64,000 nucleotides of DNA, taken from assembly GCF_049651205.1 (NCBI RefSeq), contig NZ_JBASBR010000014.1, positions 16,184-80,183 of the forward strand, written 5' to 3'. Position numbers and translations under genes: made by a program. The DNA is from Castellaniella sp049651205. GTDB lineage: Bacteria; Pseudomonadota; Gammaproteobacteria; Burkholderiales; Burkholderiaceae_B. The notes under the pieces were generated by a model. The model worked only from the letters and a program-made list of their open reading frames with translations. It ran no database searches and was not told the DNA's origin. Shown piece by piece: positions 26,117 through 34,022 of this stretch; positions within the stretch are counted from its first letter, which is position 1; every line of letters starts with the position of its first letter.

Positions 26117-26869
26117 CTACTTGTTAACCTTGCCAGGCAGTGACAAGTCTCCCGATGCGACCTTGAAGACATTGGCGACGCATAGCAATGGGCTGTGTAC
26201 GCTGGCATTGACGCGCAGAGCGGCCGTTACACCATCGAAAGAGCCTCCTTCAACAGCGCTTATATCGTCGAACGGAACCCGCACGTTGACTGTCTTGTCC
26301 TTGAAAACCGGCGTCCAGCCCGGGCTGTCTATCAGGATGGGAAGACCAGGCCAGGTCTTGGGTACACGAGGCTTGGCGCCCTCGGGAATGTCGACAGCCT
26401 TCAGGGCATCTTTGCCGCAGGCCGCGTCGGGCTGCAAGACTACCCAGTGCGAGTGCCAAAGATCACCATCGTTGTCCAGCTTCCCGTCGCCGTTCTCGTC
26501 AAACAGCGGCGTGTCGTCAAAGTCGGGATGGGAGGTAACGGCAAAAGCGAGGATGCCGGCCTTCGCCTCAAAGCCGATCACGGAAGGATCCAGGCTGGTG
26601 GGCCAGACATATGAGAACACACTGCTGCCGGCGAGTTTGCCGGATTGTGCAGGCCGGAGGGCACCAGCTTCGCCAGAAACAGCCATTTGGAAAATAGCGG
26701 TCCGGCCTTCGCTGCTTATCCTGGTGCGGACGATATCAAACGACGCTTCGACGGCCGCGTCCGCCTTGGTGGTAATGCCGTGGGGATGGCCGACGTCTTG
26801 GGCCGATGCGTGCCCACCCAAGCCCGCCAACAACACGGCGAGAAGAGGAGATAAATTCAAAAGTTTCAT
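26117..26869 (-). CDS. Secreted protein of unknown function with an EF-hand-like calcium loop
   Basis: 250 residues with a signal peptide (LLNLSPLLAVLLAGLGGHASA). At residues 124-136 it reads DENGDGKLDNDGD, a calcium-binding loop of EF-hand type, followed by LWHSHWVVLQPD. Only one cysteine pair is obvious (residue 151 and one near 235), which could form a disulfide. I do not recognise the family. It is divergent to an AraC-type regulator, 89 bp apart, so it may be that regulator's target. Periplasmic or secreted location is inferred from the signal. Confidence 0.75.
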   Translation of the reverse strand: MKLLNLSPLLAVLLAGLGGHASAQDVGHPHGITTKADAAVEASFDIVRTRISSEGRTAIFQMAVSGEAGALRPAQSGKLAGSSVFSYVWPTSLDPSVIGFEAKAGILAFAVTSHPDFDDTPLFDENGDGKLDNDGDLWHSHWVVLQPDAACGKDALKAVDIPEGAKPRVPKTWPGLPILIDSPGWTPVFKDKTVNVRVPFDDISAVEGGSFDGVTAALRVNASVHSPLLCVANVFKVASGDLSLPGKVNK

Positions 26870-26958
26870 GATCTGTCCTTTTTAAGGTTTGGTCTGTATG
26901 GACAGTATGGCTCGGCTTGCTATACGATTTGATCCAATAAATTCACAAAACATACCAT

Positions 26959-27894
26959 ATGGTTCAAATACAGGACTTACCTCCTATCGACCGCCTCTCG
27001 GGTATTCTCGAACGGTTCCGTGTGCAAGCCCAGTTGCACCACTCCGGCGCATTGTGCGGACTCAACCACTTCGACGCCTGCGATGGATATGGTTATCTGC
27101 ATGTGTTGCGCCGCGGCCAACTGAAAGTGAGCCATCCCGGCGCGCGAGATGTGCCCGCGTCGATGGATTTCGATGAGCCGACCCTGTTGCTGTATCCACG
27201 GCCCCTCACCCATTGCTTCCACAATCCTCCAGCGGAGGGCTCTGATTTCACCTGCGCACGACTGAATTTCGAGGGTGGCTCATGCAATCCTCTCGCCCGG
27301 GCACTACCCTCTTTGATTGCGCTGCCGCTCGCGCGAGTGTCGGGCCTGGATCTCGCGCTCGAATTGCTGTTTGATGAAACCGACCGGGTGCGTTGCGGCC
27401 ATCGGCTGCTAGTCGACCGGATCTTCGAGGTAGTTGTGATCCAGTTGATGCGCTGGCTGCTTGACCACCCGCAGGAAGCAGGGGTACGCCCCGGCTTCAT
27501 TACCGGCTTGTCGGATCCGCGTCTGGCGCGTGCGCTGGTTGCCATGCACGACGCACCTGGCGAGCCGTGGCCGGTGGAACGCATGGCCGAATGCGCCTGC
27601 ATGTCACGTACGGCCTTTGCCAATACCTTCCGTGAAGTCGTAGGCCAGACGCCGGCAGATTACTTGAATGACTGGCGCATGGCGCTTGCGCAGAATCGAT
27701 TGCGCGAAGGGCAATCCATCAAGACCCTGACGGAAGAACTCGGGTATGCAAACCCTTCGGCGCTCTCGCGCGCCTTCTCGGCCAAAGTGGGGATGTCTCC
27801 TCGCGCCTGGCTGACAACCACAGCCGAGCCAACAGCACACACCATGAGCATCCAAGAAAAGATCCACACTTCAAGAATGAGCAATCCGACATGA
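26959..27894 (+). CDS. AraC-family transcriptional regulator (cupin_6 N-domain)
   Basis: 311 residues. The N-terminal AraC-binding cupin (about 10-190; YGYLHVLRRGQLKVSHPG, LLLYPRPLTHCFHNPP) is followed by two HTH units from about 205: VERMAECACMSRTAFANTFREVVGQTPADYLNDWRM and ELGYANPSALSRAFSAKVGMSPRAW. An ACCATATGGT palindrome at 26954-26963 overlaps the start codon and could serve autorepression. The last residues overlap the ArsC-like gene by four bases (ATGA), so the two are cotranscribed. Confidence 0.9.
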   Translation: MVQIQDLPPIDRLSGILERFRVQAQLHHSGALCGLNHFDACDGYGYLHVLRRGQLKVSHPGARDVPASMDFDEPTLLLYPRPLTHCFHNPPAEGSDFTCARLNFEGGSCNPLARALPSLIALPLARVSGLDLALELLFDETDRVRCGHRLLVDRIFEVVVIQLMRWLLDHPQEAGVRPGFITGLSDPRLARALVAMHDAPGEPWPVERMAECACMSRTAFANTFREVVGQTPADYLNDWRMALAQNRLREGQSIKTLTEELGYANPSALSRAFSAKVGMSPRAWLTTTAEPTAHTMSIQEKIHTSRMSNPT

Positions 27895-28241
27895 CAGTTA
27901 CCATCTACGGCATCAAGAACTGCGACACGATGAAGAAGGCCTTCACGTGGCTTGATACGCAGGGCGTTGATTTCAAATTCCACGATTATCGCGTCGTGGG
28001 CATCACCCGCACCGAAGTCGCGGCATGGGTTGCCGAAGCAGGCCTGGACAAGGTGCTGAACAAGGCGAGCAGGACGTTCCGTGCCCTGCCTGAAGCGGTA
28101 CGCAACGATCTGGATGAAGCCAGAGCGATCGACCTGATGGTCGCAGAGCCAACGATGATCAAGCGCCCGGTGCTGACGACACCGCACGGCATTGAAGTGG
28201 GTTTCAAGCCCGAGCGCTATGCAACGATTTTCGGGCTTTGA
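27891..28241 (+). CDS. ArsC/Spx-family reductase-like protein (YffB type)
   Basis: 116 residues with a thioredoxin-like fold. IYGIKNCDTMKKAFTWLDTQGVDFKFHDYR at the N-terminus holds a single active-site cysteine (CDTMKKA), and IKRPVLTTPHGIEVGFKPERY closes the domain, as in YffB. This group is related to arsenate reductase but is generally not tied to arsenic; glutathione-linked reduction has been suggested. It overlaps the AraC gene by four bases. No ars genes are nearby, so an arsenate role is not supported. Confidence 0.88.
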   Translation: MTVTIYGIKNCDTMKKAFTWLDTQGVDFKFHDYRVVGITRTEVAAWVAEAGLDKVLNKASRTFRALPEAVRNDLDEARAIDLMVAEPTMIKRPVLTTPHGIEVGFKPERYATIFGL

Positions 28242-28550
28242 TCGCGGCGGCAAACCATCTTGACGATCTCGTCGGGACGATTGCCGCAGCGAGCTGCCTG
28301 CACGATGCGGGCTTACCACCCAAATCCCTTGGCAATCACCCCGCGCAGATCCACACCAAACATTAGTGGGCTGGATCTTTTTGTGCGGCCCCGCCAAGCG
28401 GCACCCTGTCAATTTGAGAACTCTTTGATCCCAATCAACAAAAGCATCTTCAGCATGCGGCACCAGCGAAACGTTCCTATACACTGACAAAATCGGATTT
28501 ATCGATAGCAATCGCCATCTCGGTTCGGTTCTTCTTAGAGGGGATTCCTC
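28242..28550 (+). other. 309-bp gap between the ArsC-like and YceI genes
   Basis: No intact gene is seen. From about 28238 a short open frame reads IAAANHLDDLVGTIAAASC and then PKSLGNHPAQIHTKH before a TAG at about 28364, vaguely like a worn CsaA/tRNA-binding domain. The resemblance is weak. The last 30 bp hold an AGAGGGG box serving yceI. Confidence 0.3.
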
Positions 28551-29123
28551 ATGCGCACACGTCTCTTTGCGACCCTACTGGGGCTCTCGACATTGGCCTT
28601 TCAGGTTCAGGCCCAGAATGCCACCTACGTGGTCGAAGCGGATCACAGCTTTGTCACCTTCGCGGTTGTGCATAACGGCACATCCACCACCCGCGGGCGC
28701 TTCGATACAGTCACCGGCAGCATCCAGCTGGATCAGGCCGCCCAAAAGGGGCAGGCCAGCATCGTGATCGATATGAACTCAATCAACAGCGGCTCAACCG
28801 GCTTCGACGAGCACCTGCGCACCAAGGACTTCTTCGATACCAGTGCCTTTCCAACGGCCCGTTTCGAAAGCTCTGCCTTCACCTTTGAAGGAGATCGGGT
28901 CACCAGCCTGAGCGGCACGCTGACACTATTGGGTGTTCAGCAGCCAGTGGCACTGACAGCCAGCCACTTCAACTGCTATGCAAACAAACGCCTCCAGCGC
29001 GACGTCTGCGGCGGCGACTTCGAGGCCACGATCCAGCGCAGCCAGTGGGGCATGAACTTTGGGATACCCGGCATCCCGGATTCTGTCCGGCTGGAAATAC
29101 AAATCGAGGCCATCAAGCAATAA
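28551..29123 (+). CDS. YceI-family periplasmic lipid-binding-like protein
   Basis: 190 residues with a signal peptide (RTRLFATLLGLSTLAFQVQA). The YceI beta-barrel follows: ATYVVEADHSFVTFAVVHNGTSTTRGRFDTVTGSI, STGFDEHLRTKDFFDTSAFPTARFES and a final NFGIPGIPDSVRLEIQIEA. Family members bind isoprenoid chains in a lipocalin-like barrel and respond to stress or high pH. An AGAGGGG box lies before the ATG. Two cysteines (near residues 143 and 152) could form a disulfide. Confidence 0.92.
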   Translation: MRTRLFATLLGLSTLAFQVQAQNATYVVEADHSFVTFAVVHNGTSTTRGRFDTVTGSIQLDQAAQKGQASIVIDMNSINSGSTGFDEHLRTKDFFDTSAFPTARFESSAFTFEGDRVTSLSGTLTLLGVQQPVALTASHFNCYANKRLQRDVCGGDFEATIQRSQWGMNFGIPGIPDSVRLEIQIEAIKQ

Positions 29124-29138
29124 GGCTGGTTTTGCTGC

Positions 29139-29306
29139 CTATGCGTGCTTCCTGGACACAGCTTTCTTCAGAACCTCATTCATCCGAGCCTACCAGCCTG
29201 GACCACCAGCCTTGAAGGCGTCGATCACAGCCTTGTCGTAGCGGATCGTCACGGCAACCTTTGGGTGTCGAACGCCACTGAGGTCTGAATCACCACTTCT
29301 TTTAAA
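29139..29306 (-). pseudogene. Remnant of a BrnA-type antitoxin, with premature stop
   Basis: The minus strand reads DLSGVRHPKVAVTIRYDKAV, continues IDAFKAGGPGW, meets a TAG at 29192-29190, then continues in the same frame ARMNEVLKKAVSRKHA to a TAG at 29141-29139. This is the C-terminal DNA-binding part of BrnA antitoxins (typically GWQARMN or GWQTRMN), with CAG changed to TAG. The N-terminal half is missing; an in-frame TGA lies at 29309-29307. No BrnT toxin was found beside it. Confidence 0.68.
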
Positions 29307-29309
29307 TCA

Positions 29310-29616
29310 GCAAGTTACAGAGAAACCACCATTGAGTCTCGACCAACCTGGTCGTTGAGTTTCAAACTTGCCGAATGGATCAGCATGAACGGCTAGTTTC
29401 GACCCAAAGCAGACGGTCGAAAGATCACTCTGATCCTGAGGATTCTCCCGCTATTCTTTGTTGAAAGCGCTATTCATGGAGCGAAGCGAAACCGGCTCCC
29501 GTAACAACTAGGTTTTATCACAGAGTCCCCGTAAAGGAAGTTCAAAACTCAGGGGCGTTCGACAGCGTTCGACATCAACATCCCTCACCAAATGTAACCG
29601 TGCCATCCCCTCCCTC
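29310..29616. other. Non-coding region between the BrnA remnant and the groES promoter
   Basis: About 300 bp without a convincing frame on either strand. It contains a doubled GCGTTCGACA at about 29556-29574. The low coding potential and the adjacent antitoxin remnant suggest debris of an accessory insertion, but no insertion sequence ends or target duplications were found. Confidence 0.35.
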
Positions 29617-29644
29617 TTGAAATCCCCGAAATCATCCCTATAAT
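29617..29644 (+). promoter_or_regulatory. Promoter of groES-groEL
   Basis: TTGAAA (29617-29622) and TATAAT (29639-29644) are separated by 16 bp, a near-consensus vegetative promoter. The upstream CTTGAAA also resembles a heat-shock -35, but no CCCCAT-type -10 follows at the right distance. The -10 overlaps the CIRCE element, consistent with repression by HrcA. Confidence 0.7.
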
Positions 29645-29670
29645 TAGCACTCGATGGGGTTGAGTGCTAA
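29644..29670 (+). promoter_or_regulatory. CIRCE operator (HrcA site) of groESL
   Basis: TTAGCACTC-N9-GAGTGCTAA is a perfect match to the CIRCE element bound by the heat-shock repressor HrcA. It starts at the last base of the -10 box and lies 57 bp before groES. Confidence 0.97.
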
Positions 29671-29726
29671 CACCATGCACCAGCTCCCGCATTTTTCAAT
29701 TTCTCTTTACAAACAGGAGTTCCTCC

Positions 29727-30014
29727 ATGGCACTGCGTCCTTTGCACGATCGCGTGATCGTCAAGCGTCTGGACAACGAGCGCACCACAGCCTCGGGTAT
29801 CGTCATCCCTGAAAGCGCCGCTGAAAAACCCGATCAGGGTGAAGTCCTGGCAGTTGGTCCCGGCAAAAAGACCGACGATGGAAAAGTCATCCCCGTCGAC
29901 CTGAAAGTGGGCGACAAGGTTCTGTTTGGCAAATATGCCGGCCAGTCCGTCAAGGTTGATGGCGAAGAAGTGCTCGTCATCCGCGAGGAAGAAGTCCTCG
30001 CCGTGATCCTGTAA
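29727..30014 (+). CDS. groES: Co-chaperonin GroES
   Basis: 95 residues, the usual GroES length. It opens ALRPLHDRVIVKRLDNERTTASGIVIPESAAEKPDQGEV, contains the mobile-loop region ERTTASGIVIP and ends VLVIREEEVLAVIL. Seven copies cap the GroEL ring. The ATG at 29727 follows CAGGAG; an earlier open frame from 29664 overlaps the CIRCE element and is not real. It is first in a two-gene operon with groEL, 37 bp upstream of it. Confidence 0.98.
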   Translation: MALRPLHDRVIVKRLDNERTTASGIVIPESAAEKPDQGEVLAVGPGKKTDDGKVIPVDLKVGDKVLFGKYAGQSVKVDGEEVLVIREEEVLAVIL

Positions 30015-30051
30015 GCCTCCACACTGCTCATCTATACCAAGGAATTTCAAC

Positions 30052-31698
30052 ATGGCTGCAAAGCAAGTTTATTTCGGTGATGATGCCCGCACACGTATCG
30101 TGCGTGGTGTCAACATCCTGGCCAACGCCGTCAAGACCACCATGGGCCCCAAAGGCCGCAACGTTGTTCTCGATCGCTCGTTTGGCGCCCCCACCGTCAC
30201 CAAGGACGGTGTGTCTGTTGCCAAAGAAATCGAACTGAAAGACAAGTTCGAAAACATCGGCGCACAATTGGTCAAGGAAGTTGCTTCCAAGACCTCCGAC
30301 AACGCCGGTGATGGCACCACCACGGCCACCGTGCTGGCCCAGGCCATCGTCGAAGAAGGCCTCAAGTACGTAGCCGCCGGCATCAGCCCGATGGATCTGA
30401 AGCGCGGTATCGACAAGGCCGTTCTGGCCGCCGTCGACAGCCTGCATGCTCTGTCCAAGCCCTGCACCACCAGCAAGGCCATCGCTCAGGTGGGTTCCAT
30501 CTCCGCCAACAGCGACGCCTCCGTGGGTGAAATCATCGCCAACGCGATGGACAAAGTGGGTAAAGAAGGCGTCATCACCGTCGAAGACGGCAAGTCGCTG
30601 GACAACGAACTCGACGTCGTCGAAGGCATGCAATTCGACCGCGGTTACCTGTCGCCCTACTTCATCAACAACCCGGACAAGCAAGTTTCCGTCCTGGAAG
30701 ATCCGTACATCCTGATTTTCGACAAGAAGATCAGCAACATCCGTGATCTGCTGCCGGTACTCGAGCAAGTGGCCAAGTCCAGCCGTCCGCTGCTGATCGT
30801 GGCTGAAGACGTCGAAGGCGAAGCCCTGGCCACCCTGGTGGTCAACAACATCCGTGGCATCCTCAAAACCACCGCCGTCAAGGCGCCTGGCTTTGGCGAT
30901 CGTCGCAAAGCCATGCTCGAAGACATCGCCATCCTCACGGGCGGCACGGTGATCTCCGAAGAAACCGGCTTGTCCCTCGAAAAAGCCACCCTCGAGCTGC
31001 TGGGCCAAGCCAAGCGCATCGAAGTCGCTAAAGAAAACACCACCATCATCGACGGTGCCGGCCAGTCCACCAACATCGAAGCACGCGTCAAGCAGATCCG
31101 TGCCCAGATCGAGGAAGCCACCTCCGACTACGACCGTGAAAAACTGCAAGAACGCGTGGCCAAGCTGGCCGGCGGTGTTGCCGTGATCCGTGTCGGTGCT
31201 GCCACCGAAATCGAAATGAAAGAGAAGAAGGCCCGTGTCGAAGACGCGCTGCACGCCACGCGCGCTGCCGTCGAAGAAGGCATCGTCCCGGGCGGCGGCG
31301 TGGCACTGATCCGTGCCAAGGCTGCTGTGGCCAAGGTCAAAGGCGACAACGTCGACCAGGAAGCAGGCATCAAGCTGGTACTGCGTGCCATCGAAGCCCC
31401 GCTGCGCACCATCGTCAGCAACGCTGGCGACGAAGCCAGCGTGATCGTCAACGCCGTTGAACAAGGCGAAGGCAATTACGGCTACAACGCTGCCACCGGC
31501 CAGTACGGCGACCTCGTCGAACAAGGCGTGATCGACCCCACCAAGGTGACCCGCACTGCGCTGCAAAACGCTGCGTCTGTGGCCAGCCTGCTGTTGACCA
31601 CCGAAGCCGCTGTGGCTGAAATCGTGGAAGACAAACCGGCCCCCGCCATGCCCGACATGGGCGGTATGGGTGGCATGGGCGGCATGGGCGGCTTCTAA
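30052..31698 (+). CDS. groEL: Chaperonin GroEL
   Basis: 548 residues. AAKQVYFGDDARTRIVRGVN starts the equatorial domain, DGTTTATVLAQAIV near residue 87 holds ATP-hydrolysis residues, and the tail ends in repeated Gly-Gly-Met as is usual. It forms the double-ring ATP-driven folding chamber with GroES. Transcribed with groES from a CIRCE-regulated promoter. Two strong terminators follow. It is the only groEL copy in the window. Confidence 0.99.
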   Translation: MAAKQVYFGDDARTRIVRGVNILANAVKTTMGPKGRNVVLDRSFGAPTVTKDGVSVAKEIELKDKFENIGAQLVKEVASKTSDNAGDGTTTATVLAQAIVEEGLKYVAAGISPMDLKRGIDKAVLAAVDSLHALSKPCTTSKAIAQVGSISANSDASVGEIIANAMDKVGKEGVITVEDGKSLDNELDVVEGMQFDRGYLSPYFINNPDKQVSVLEDPYILIFDKKISNIRDLLPVLEQVAKSSRPLLIVAEDVEGEALATLVVNNIRGILKTTAVKAPGFGDRRKAMLEDIAILTGGTVISEETGLSLEKATLELLGQAKRIEVAKENTTIIDGAGQSTNIEARVKQIRAQIEEATSDYDREKLQERVAKLAGGVAVIRVGAATEIEMKEKKARVEDALHATRAAVEEGIVPGGGVALIRAKAAVAKVKGDNVDQEAGIKLVLRAIEAPLRTIVSNAGDEASVIVNAVEQGEGNYGYNAATGQYGDLVEQGVIDPTKVTRTALQNAASVASLLLTTEAAVAEIVEDKPAPAMPDMGGMGGMGGMGGF

Positions 31699-31715
31699 GC
31701 CATCCCGTCCTGCAC

Positions 31716-31740
31716 AGCCGGCACTTCGGTGCCGGTTGTT
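31716..31740 (+). terminator. groEL terminator, first hairpin
   Basis: CCGGCAC-TTCG-GTGCCGG is a 7-bp stem closed by a stable UUCG tetraloop, followed by TTGTT. It begins about 18 bp after the groEL stop. Confidence 0.7.
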
Positions 31741-31747
31741 ACCGGTT

Positions 31748-31792
31748 AAAAACAAACCCCGCCAAGGCGCATGCCCGGCGGGGTTTGTTTTT
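31748..31792. terminator. groEL terminator, second hairpin, bidirectional
   Basis: AAAAACAAACCCCGCC and GGCGGGGTTTGTTTTT form a perfect 16-bp stem with a 13-nt loop and flanking A and T runs. It lies between groEL and the convergent gltL-like gene and should work in both directions. Confidence 0.92.
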
Positions 31793-31838
31793 GTGCCGCA
31801 ACCTTGTGCCGCAGCGCTTTGCCACAGCACCAAAAGAA

Positions 31839-32564
31839 TCAGTGGATGATTTTCTCCAGAAAATCCCGGGCACGATCGGATCGGGGCGCATTGAAAAACG
31901 CCTCAACCGTGTCGGTTTCGACGATTGTCCCGGCATCCATAAAGACGATTTTGTCAGCCACCTTGCGGGCAAATCCCATCTCGTGCGTCACGCACAGCAT
32001 GGTCATGCCCTCTTGTGCCAACTCCACCATCACCGCCAATACCTCGTTGATCATCTCGGGGTCCAGCGCCGAGGTGGGCTCGTCAAACAGCATCACCTCC
32101 GGATCCATGCACAGCGAGCGGGCGATGGCCACGCGTTGCTGCTGCCCACCCGAGAGCTGGGAGGGATACTTTTGCGCCTGGGCAGACAGCCCCACACGCT
32201 CCAACAACGCCAAAGCCTTGCGCTTTGCCTCGGCCGAGGGCCGGCGCAGCACCTTCTCTTGTGCAATTGTCAGGTTTTGCAAGACCGACAGATGGGGAAA
32301 GAGCTCGAAGTGCTGAAACACCATGCCGATACGCTTGCGCAGGCTGGGCAGGCGGATATCGCCCGAGCGAATCGACTGGCCCTTGTACAAGATATCCCCC
32401 TCCTGAAACGCCTCCAGGCCATTGATCAGTTTGATCAGGGTGGATTTGCCAGAGCCCGACGGCCCGCAAAAAACGACGACTTCGCCAGCATTGACAGACA
32501 CACTGCAGTTGCTGAGGGCCTGAAACTTGCCATACCATTTTGAAACATTATTGAGTTCAATCAT
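31839..32564 (-). CDS. gltL: Amino acid ABC transporter ATP-binding protein (GltL-like)
   Basis: A 241-residue polar amino acid ABC ATPase. Walker A is GPSGSGKST near residue 34, Q-loop GMVFQHFELFPHLSVLQN, signature LSGGQQQRVAIARSL, Walker B VMLFDEPTSALDPEM and switch histidine in CVTHEMGFARKVADK. All match the glutamate/aspartate (GltL/GlnQ) group. It is the last gene of a four-gene minus-strand operon, 30 bp after the second permease. ATP hydrolysis drives import of acidic amino acids, if the operon identity is right. Confidence 0.92.
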   Translation of the reverse strand: MIELNNVSKWYGKFQALSNCSVSVNAGEVVVFCGPSGSGKSTLIKLINGLEAFQEGDILYKGQSIRSGDIRLPSLRKRIGMVFQHFELFPHLSVLQNLTIAQEKVLRRPSAEAKRKALALLERVGLSAQAQKYPSQLSGGQQQRVAIARSLCMDPEVMLFDEPTSALDPEMINEVLAVMVELAQEGMTMLCVTHEMGFARKVADKIVFMDAGTIVETDTVEAFFNAPRSDRARDFLEKIIH

Positions 32565-32594
32565 CTCGGAATTCTCCGGGCAAAAATTTGAGGC

Positions 32595-33275
32595 TTATGC
32601 CTGACGCGTGCGGTGCTGCACCAGCTTGACCAGTGCGCTAAGGAGGGCGCAGATCGCCCAATACACAAAGCCTGCAAACAGCAGCATCTGCACCACTGTG
32701 CCGTCACGCTCGCCGATACGGACCGAGTTACTGAAGAAATCGCCCAAGGCAATCACATACACCAAAGACGTATCCTGGAAAATCACGATGCATTGCGTCA
32801 GCATGATGGGCAGCATCGCCCGAAACGCCTGCGGCAAAATGATGTGCCGAAACGACTGTAAAGCCGTCATGCCCAAGGCACGGGCAGCCTGAAACTGCCC
32901 AGCCGAAAGCCCCAGGATGCCGGCACGGATGATCTCGGCAAAAAAGGCAGCCTCCAGCATCGAGTACGCCACCATGGCCGATACCAGGCGGATATCGATG
33001 CTGGGCGAGAGATCAAACACTGCCTTGAGGATCTGCGGCACCACCAGAAAAAACCACAGCAGCAGCATCACCAGCGGAATCGAGCGAAACAGGGTGATGT
33101 AGGCTTGCGCACAGACATGCAGGCTGCGCACCTTGGAGACGGTTGCCATGGCCAGCACGGTGCCAAAGGCAATCCCGCAGGCAATGGCCACCAGCGTCAC
33201 TTTAAAAGTGATCCAGGCACCCGCCGCCAAAATGGGCCACGCATCCAGCAATGAAGAAAAGTCAAAATACAGCAT
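32595..33275 (-). CDS. gltK: Amino acid ABC transporter permease (GltK-like)
   Basis: A 226-residue permease of the HisMQ type with about five transmembrane segments. VCAQAYITLFRSIPLVMLLLWFFLVVP and the EAA loop ARALGMTALQSFRHIILPQAFRAMLPIM are diagnostic. It forms a heterodimer with the GltJ-like permease encoded 9 bp upstream on the same strand. Specificity for glutamate/aspartate is inferred from the binding protein. Confidence 0.9.
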   Translation of the reverse strand: MLYFDFSSLLDAWPILAAGAWITFKVTLVAIACGIAFGTVLAMATVSKVRSLHVCAQAYITLFRSIPLVMLLLWFFLVVPQILKAVFDLSPSIDIRLVSAMVAYSMLEAAFFAEIIRAGILGLSAGQFQAARALGMTALQSFRHIILPQAFRAMLPIMLTQCIVIFQDTSLVYVIALGDFFSNSVRIGERDGTVVQMLLFAGFVYWAICALLSALVKLVQHRTRQA

Positions 33276-33284
33276 GGCTGGCTC

Positions 33285-34022
33285 CTATTCGCCCATCAGG
33301 CCTGGCCGCGCCGTCCAGCGGCGGATCAGGCTCATGATCTGAATAATCAGGAAATTAAGGACGACATACGCCAGTGTCACGAGGATGAAGGACTCGTAGG
33401 GCTGCGCGGTGTAATCCACCAGTTGCCGCGCCTGGCCGCTGAGCTCGAGCAACCCGATGGTGGAGGCCACTGCAGAGTTTTTGGAGATGATCAGAAACTC
33501 GGAGGTAAGCGGCGGCAAGATGCGCCGAAACACCTGCGGCAAAATAATATGCCGATAGGTTTGCACCAAAGTGAAGCCCATCGCCTGGCCCGCCTTTACC
33601 TGGCCAACCGCCAGCGCCTGGATCCCAGCCCGCAATTGCTCGCAGATACGCGAACCCGTATATACACCCAGTGCCAGCACGGACGTGACAAAAAACTGGG
33701 TCATGGGCGCCGCACTTTTGATGGCATCGCCCAAAGAAACCGGCAGCAGCTCGGGCACCACAAAGTACCAGATGAAAAACTGCACAATCAGCGGGATATT
33801 GCGAAAAATGGACACATACGTGACACTCGCCACCCGGGGCGTACGCCCAGGCAGCGTGCGCATCACGCCAAACAAGGTGCCCAGCGCCAGGGCCAGAATC
33901 CACGCACAGAAGGTCAGTGCTGTTGTCAGCAAAAAACCATGCAGGATCCAGCCCAGGTAGGTGCCGCCCTCGCCGGTGGCTACCGGCTCAAGCAGGACAC
34001 CCCAGTTCCAGTGGTAATTCAT
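33285..34022 (-). CDS. gltJ: Amino acid ABC transporter permease (GltJ-like)
   Basis: A 245-residue HisMQ-type permease. It opens with YHWNWGVLLEPVATGEGGTYLGWILHGF, very like GltJ. It contains VSIFRNIPLIVQFFIWYFVVPELLP and an EAA loop AMGFTLVQTYRHIILPQVFRRILP. Its ATG at 34022 overlaps the binding-protein stop by four bases. It sits in the inner membrane with the GltK-like subunit. Confidence 0.9.
   Translation of the reverse strand: MNYHWNWGVLLEPVATGEGGTYLGWILHGFLLTTALTFCAWILALALGTLFGVMRTLPGRTPRVASVTYVSIFRNIPLIVQFFIWYFVVPELLPVSLGDAIKSAAPMTQFFVTSVLALGVYTGSRICEQLRAGIQALAVGQVKAGQAMGFTLVQTYRHIILPQVFRRILPPLTSEFLIISKNSAVASTIGLLELSGQARQLVDYTAQPYESFILVTLAYVVLNFLIIQIMSLIRRWTARPGLMGE

Noticed and set aside
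27891..28241. Arsenate resistance gene
   Set aside because: The sequence matches the YffB/Spx branch and no other ars genes are nearby.
29310..29616. Insertion sequence remnant before groES
   Set aside because: No terminal inverted repeats, target duplications or transposase fragments could be identified.
30028..31833. Open frame of about 600 codons antisense to groEL
   Set aside because: GroEL on the plus strand is certain; the antisense frame is a by-product of its codon bias and resembles no protein family.
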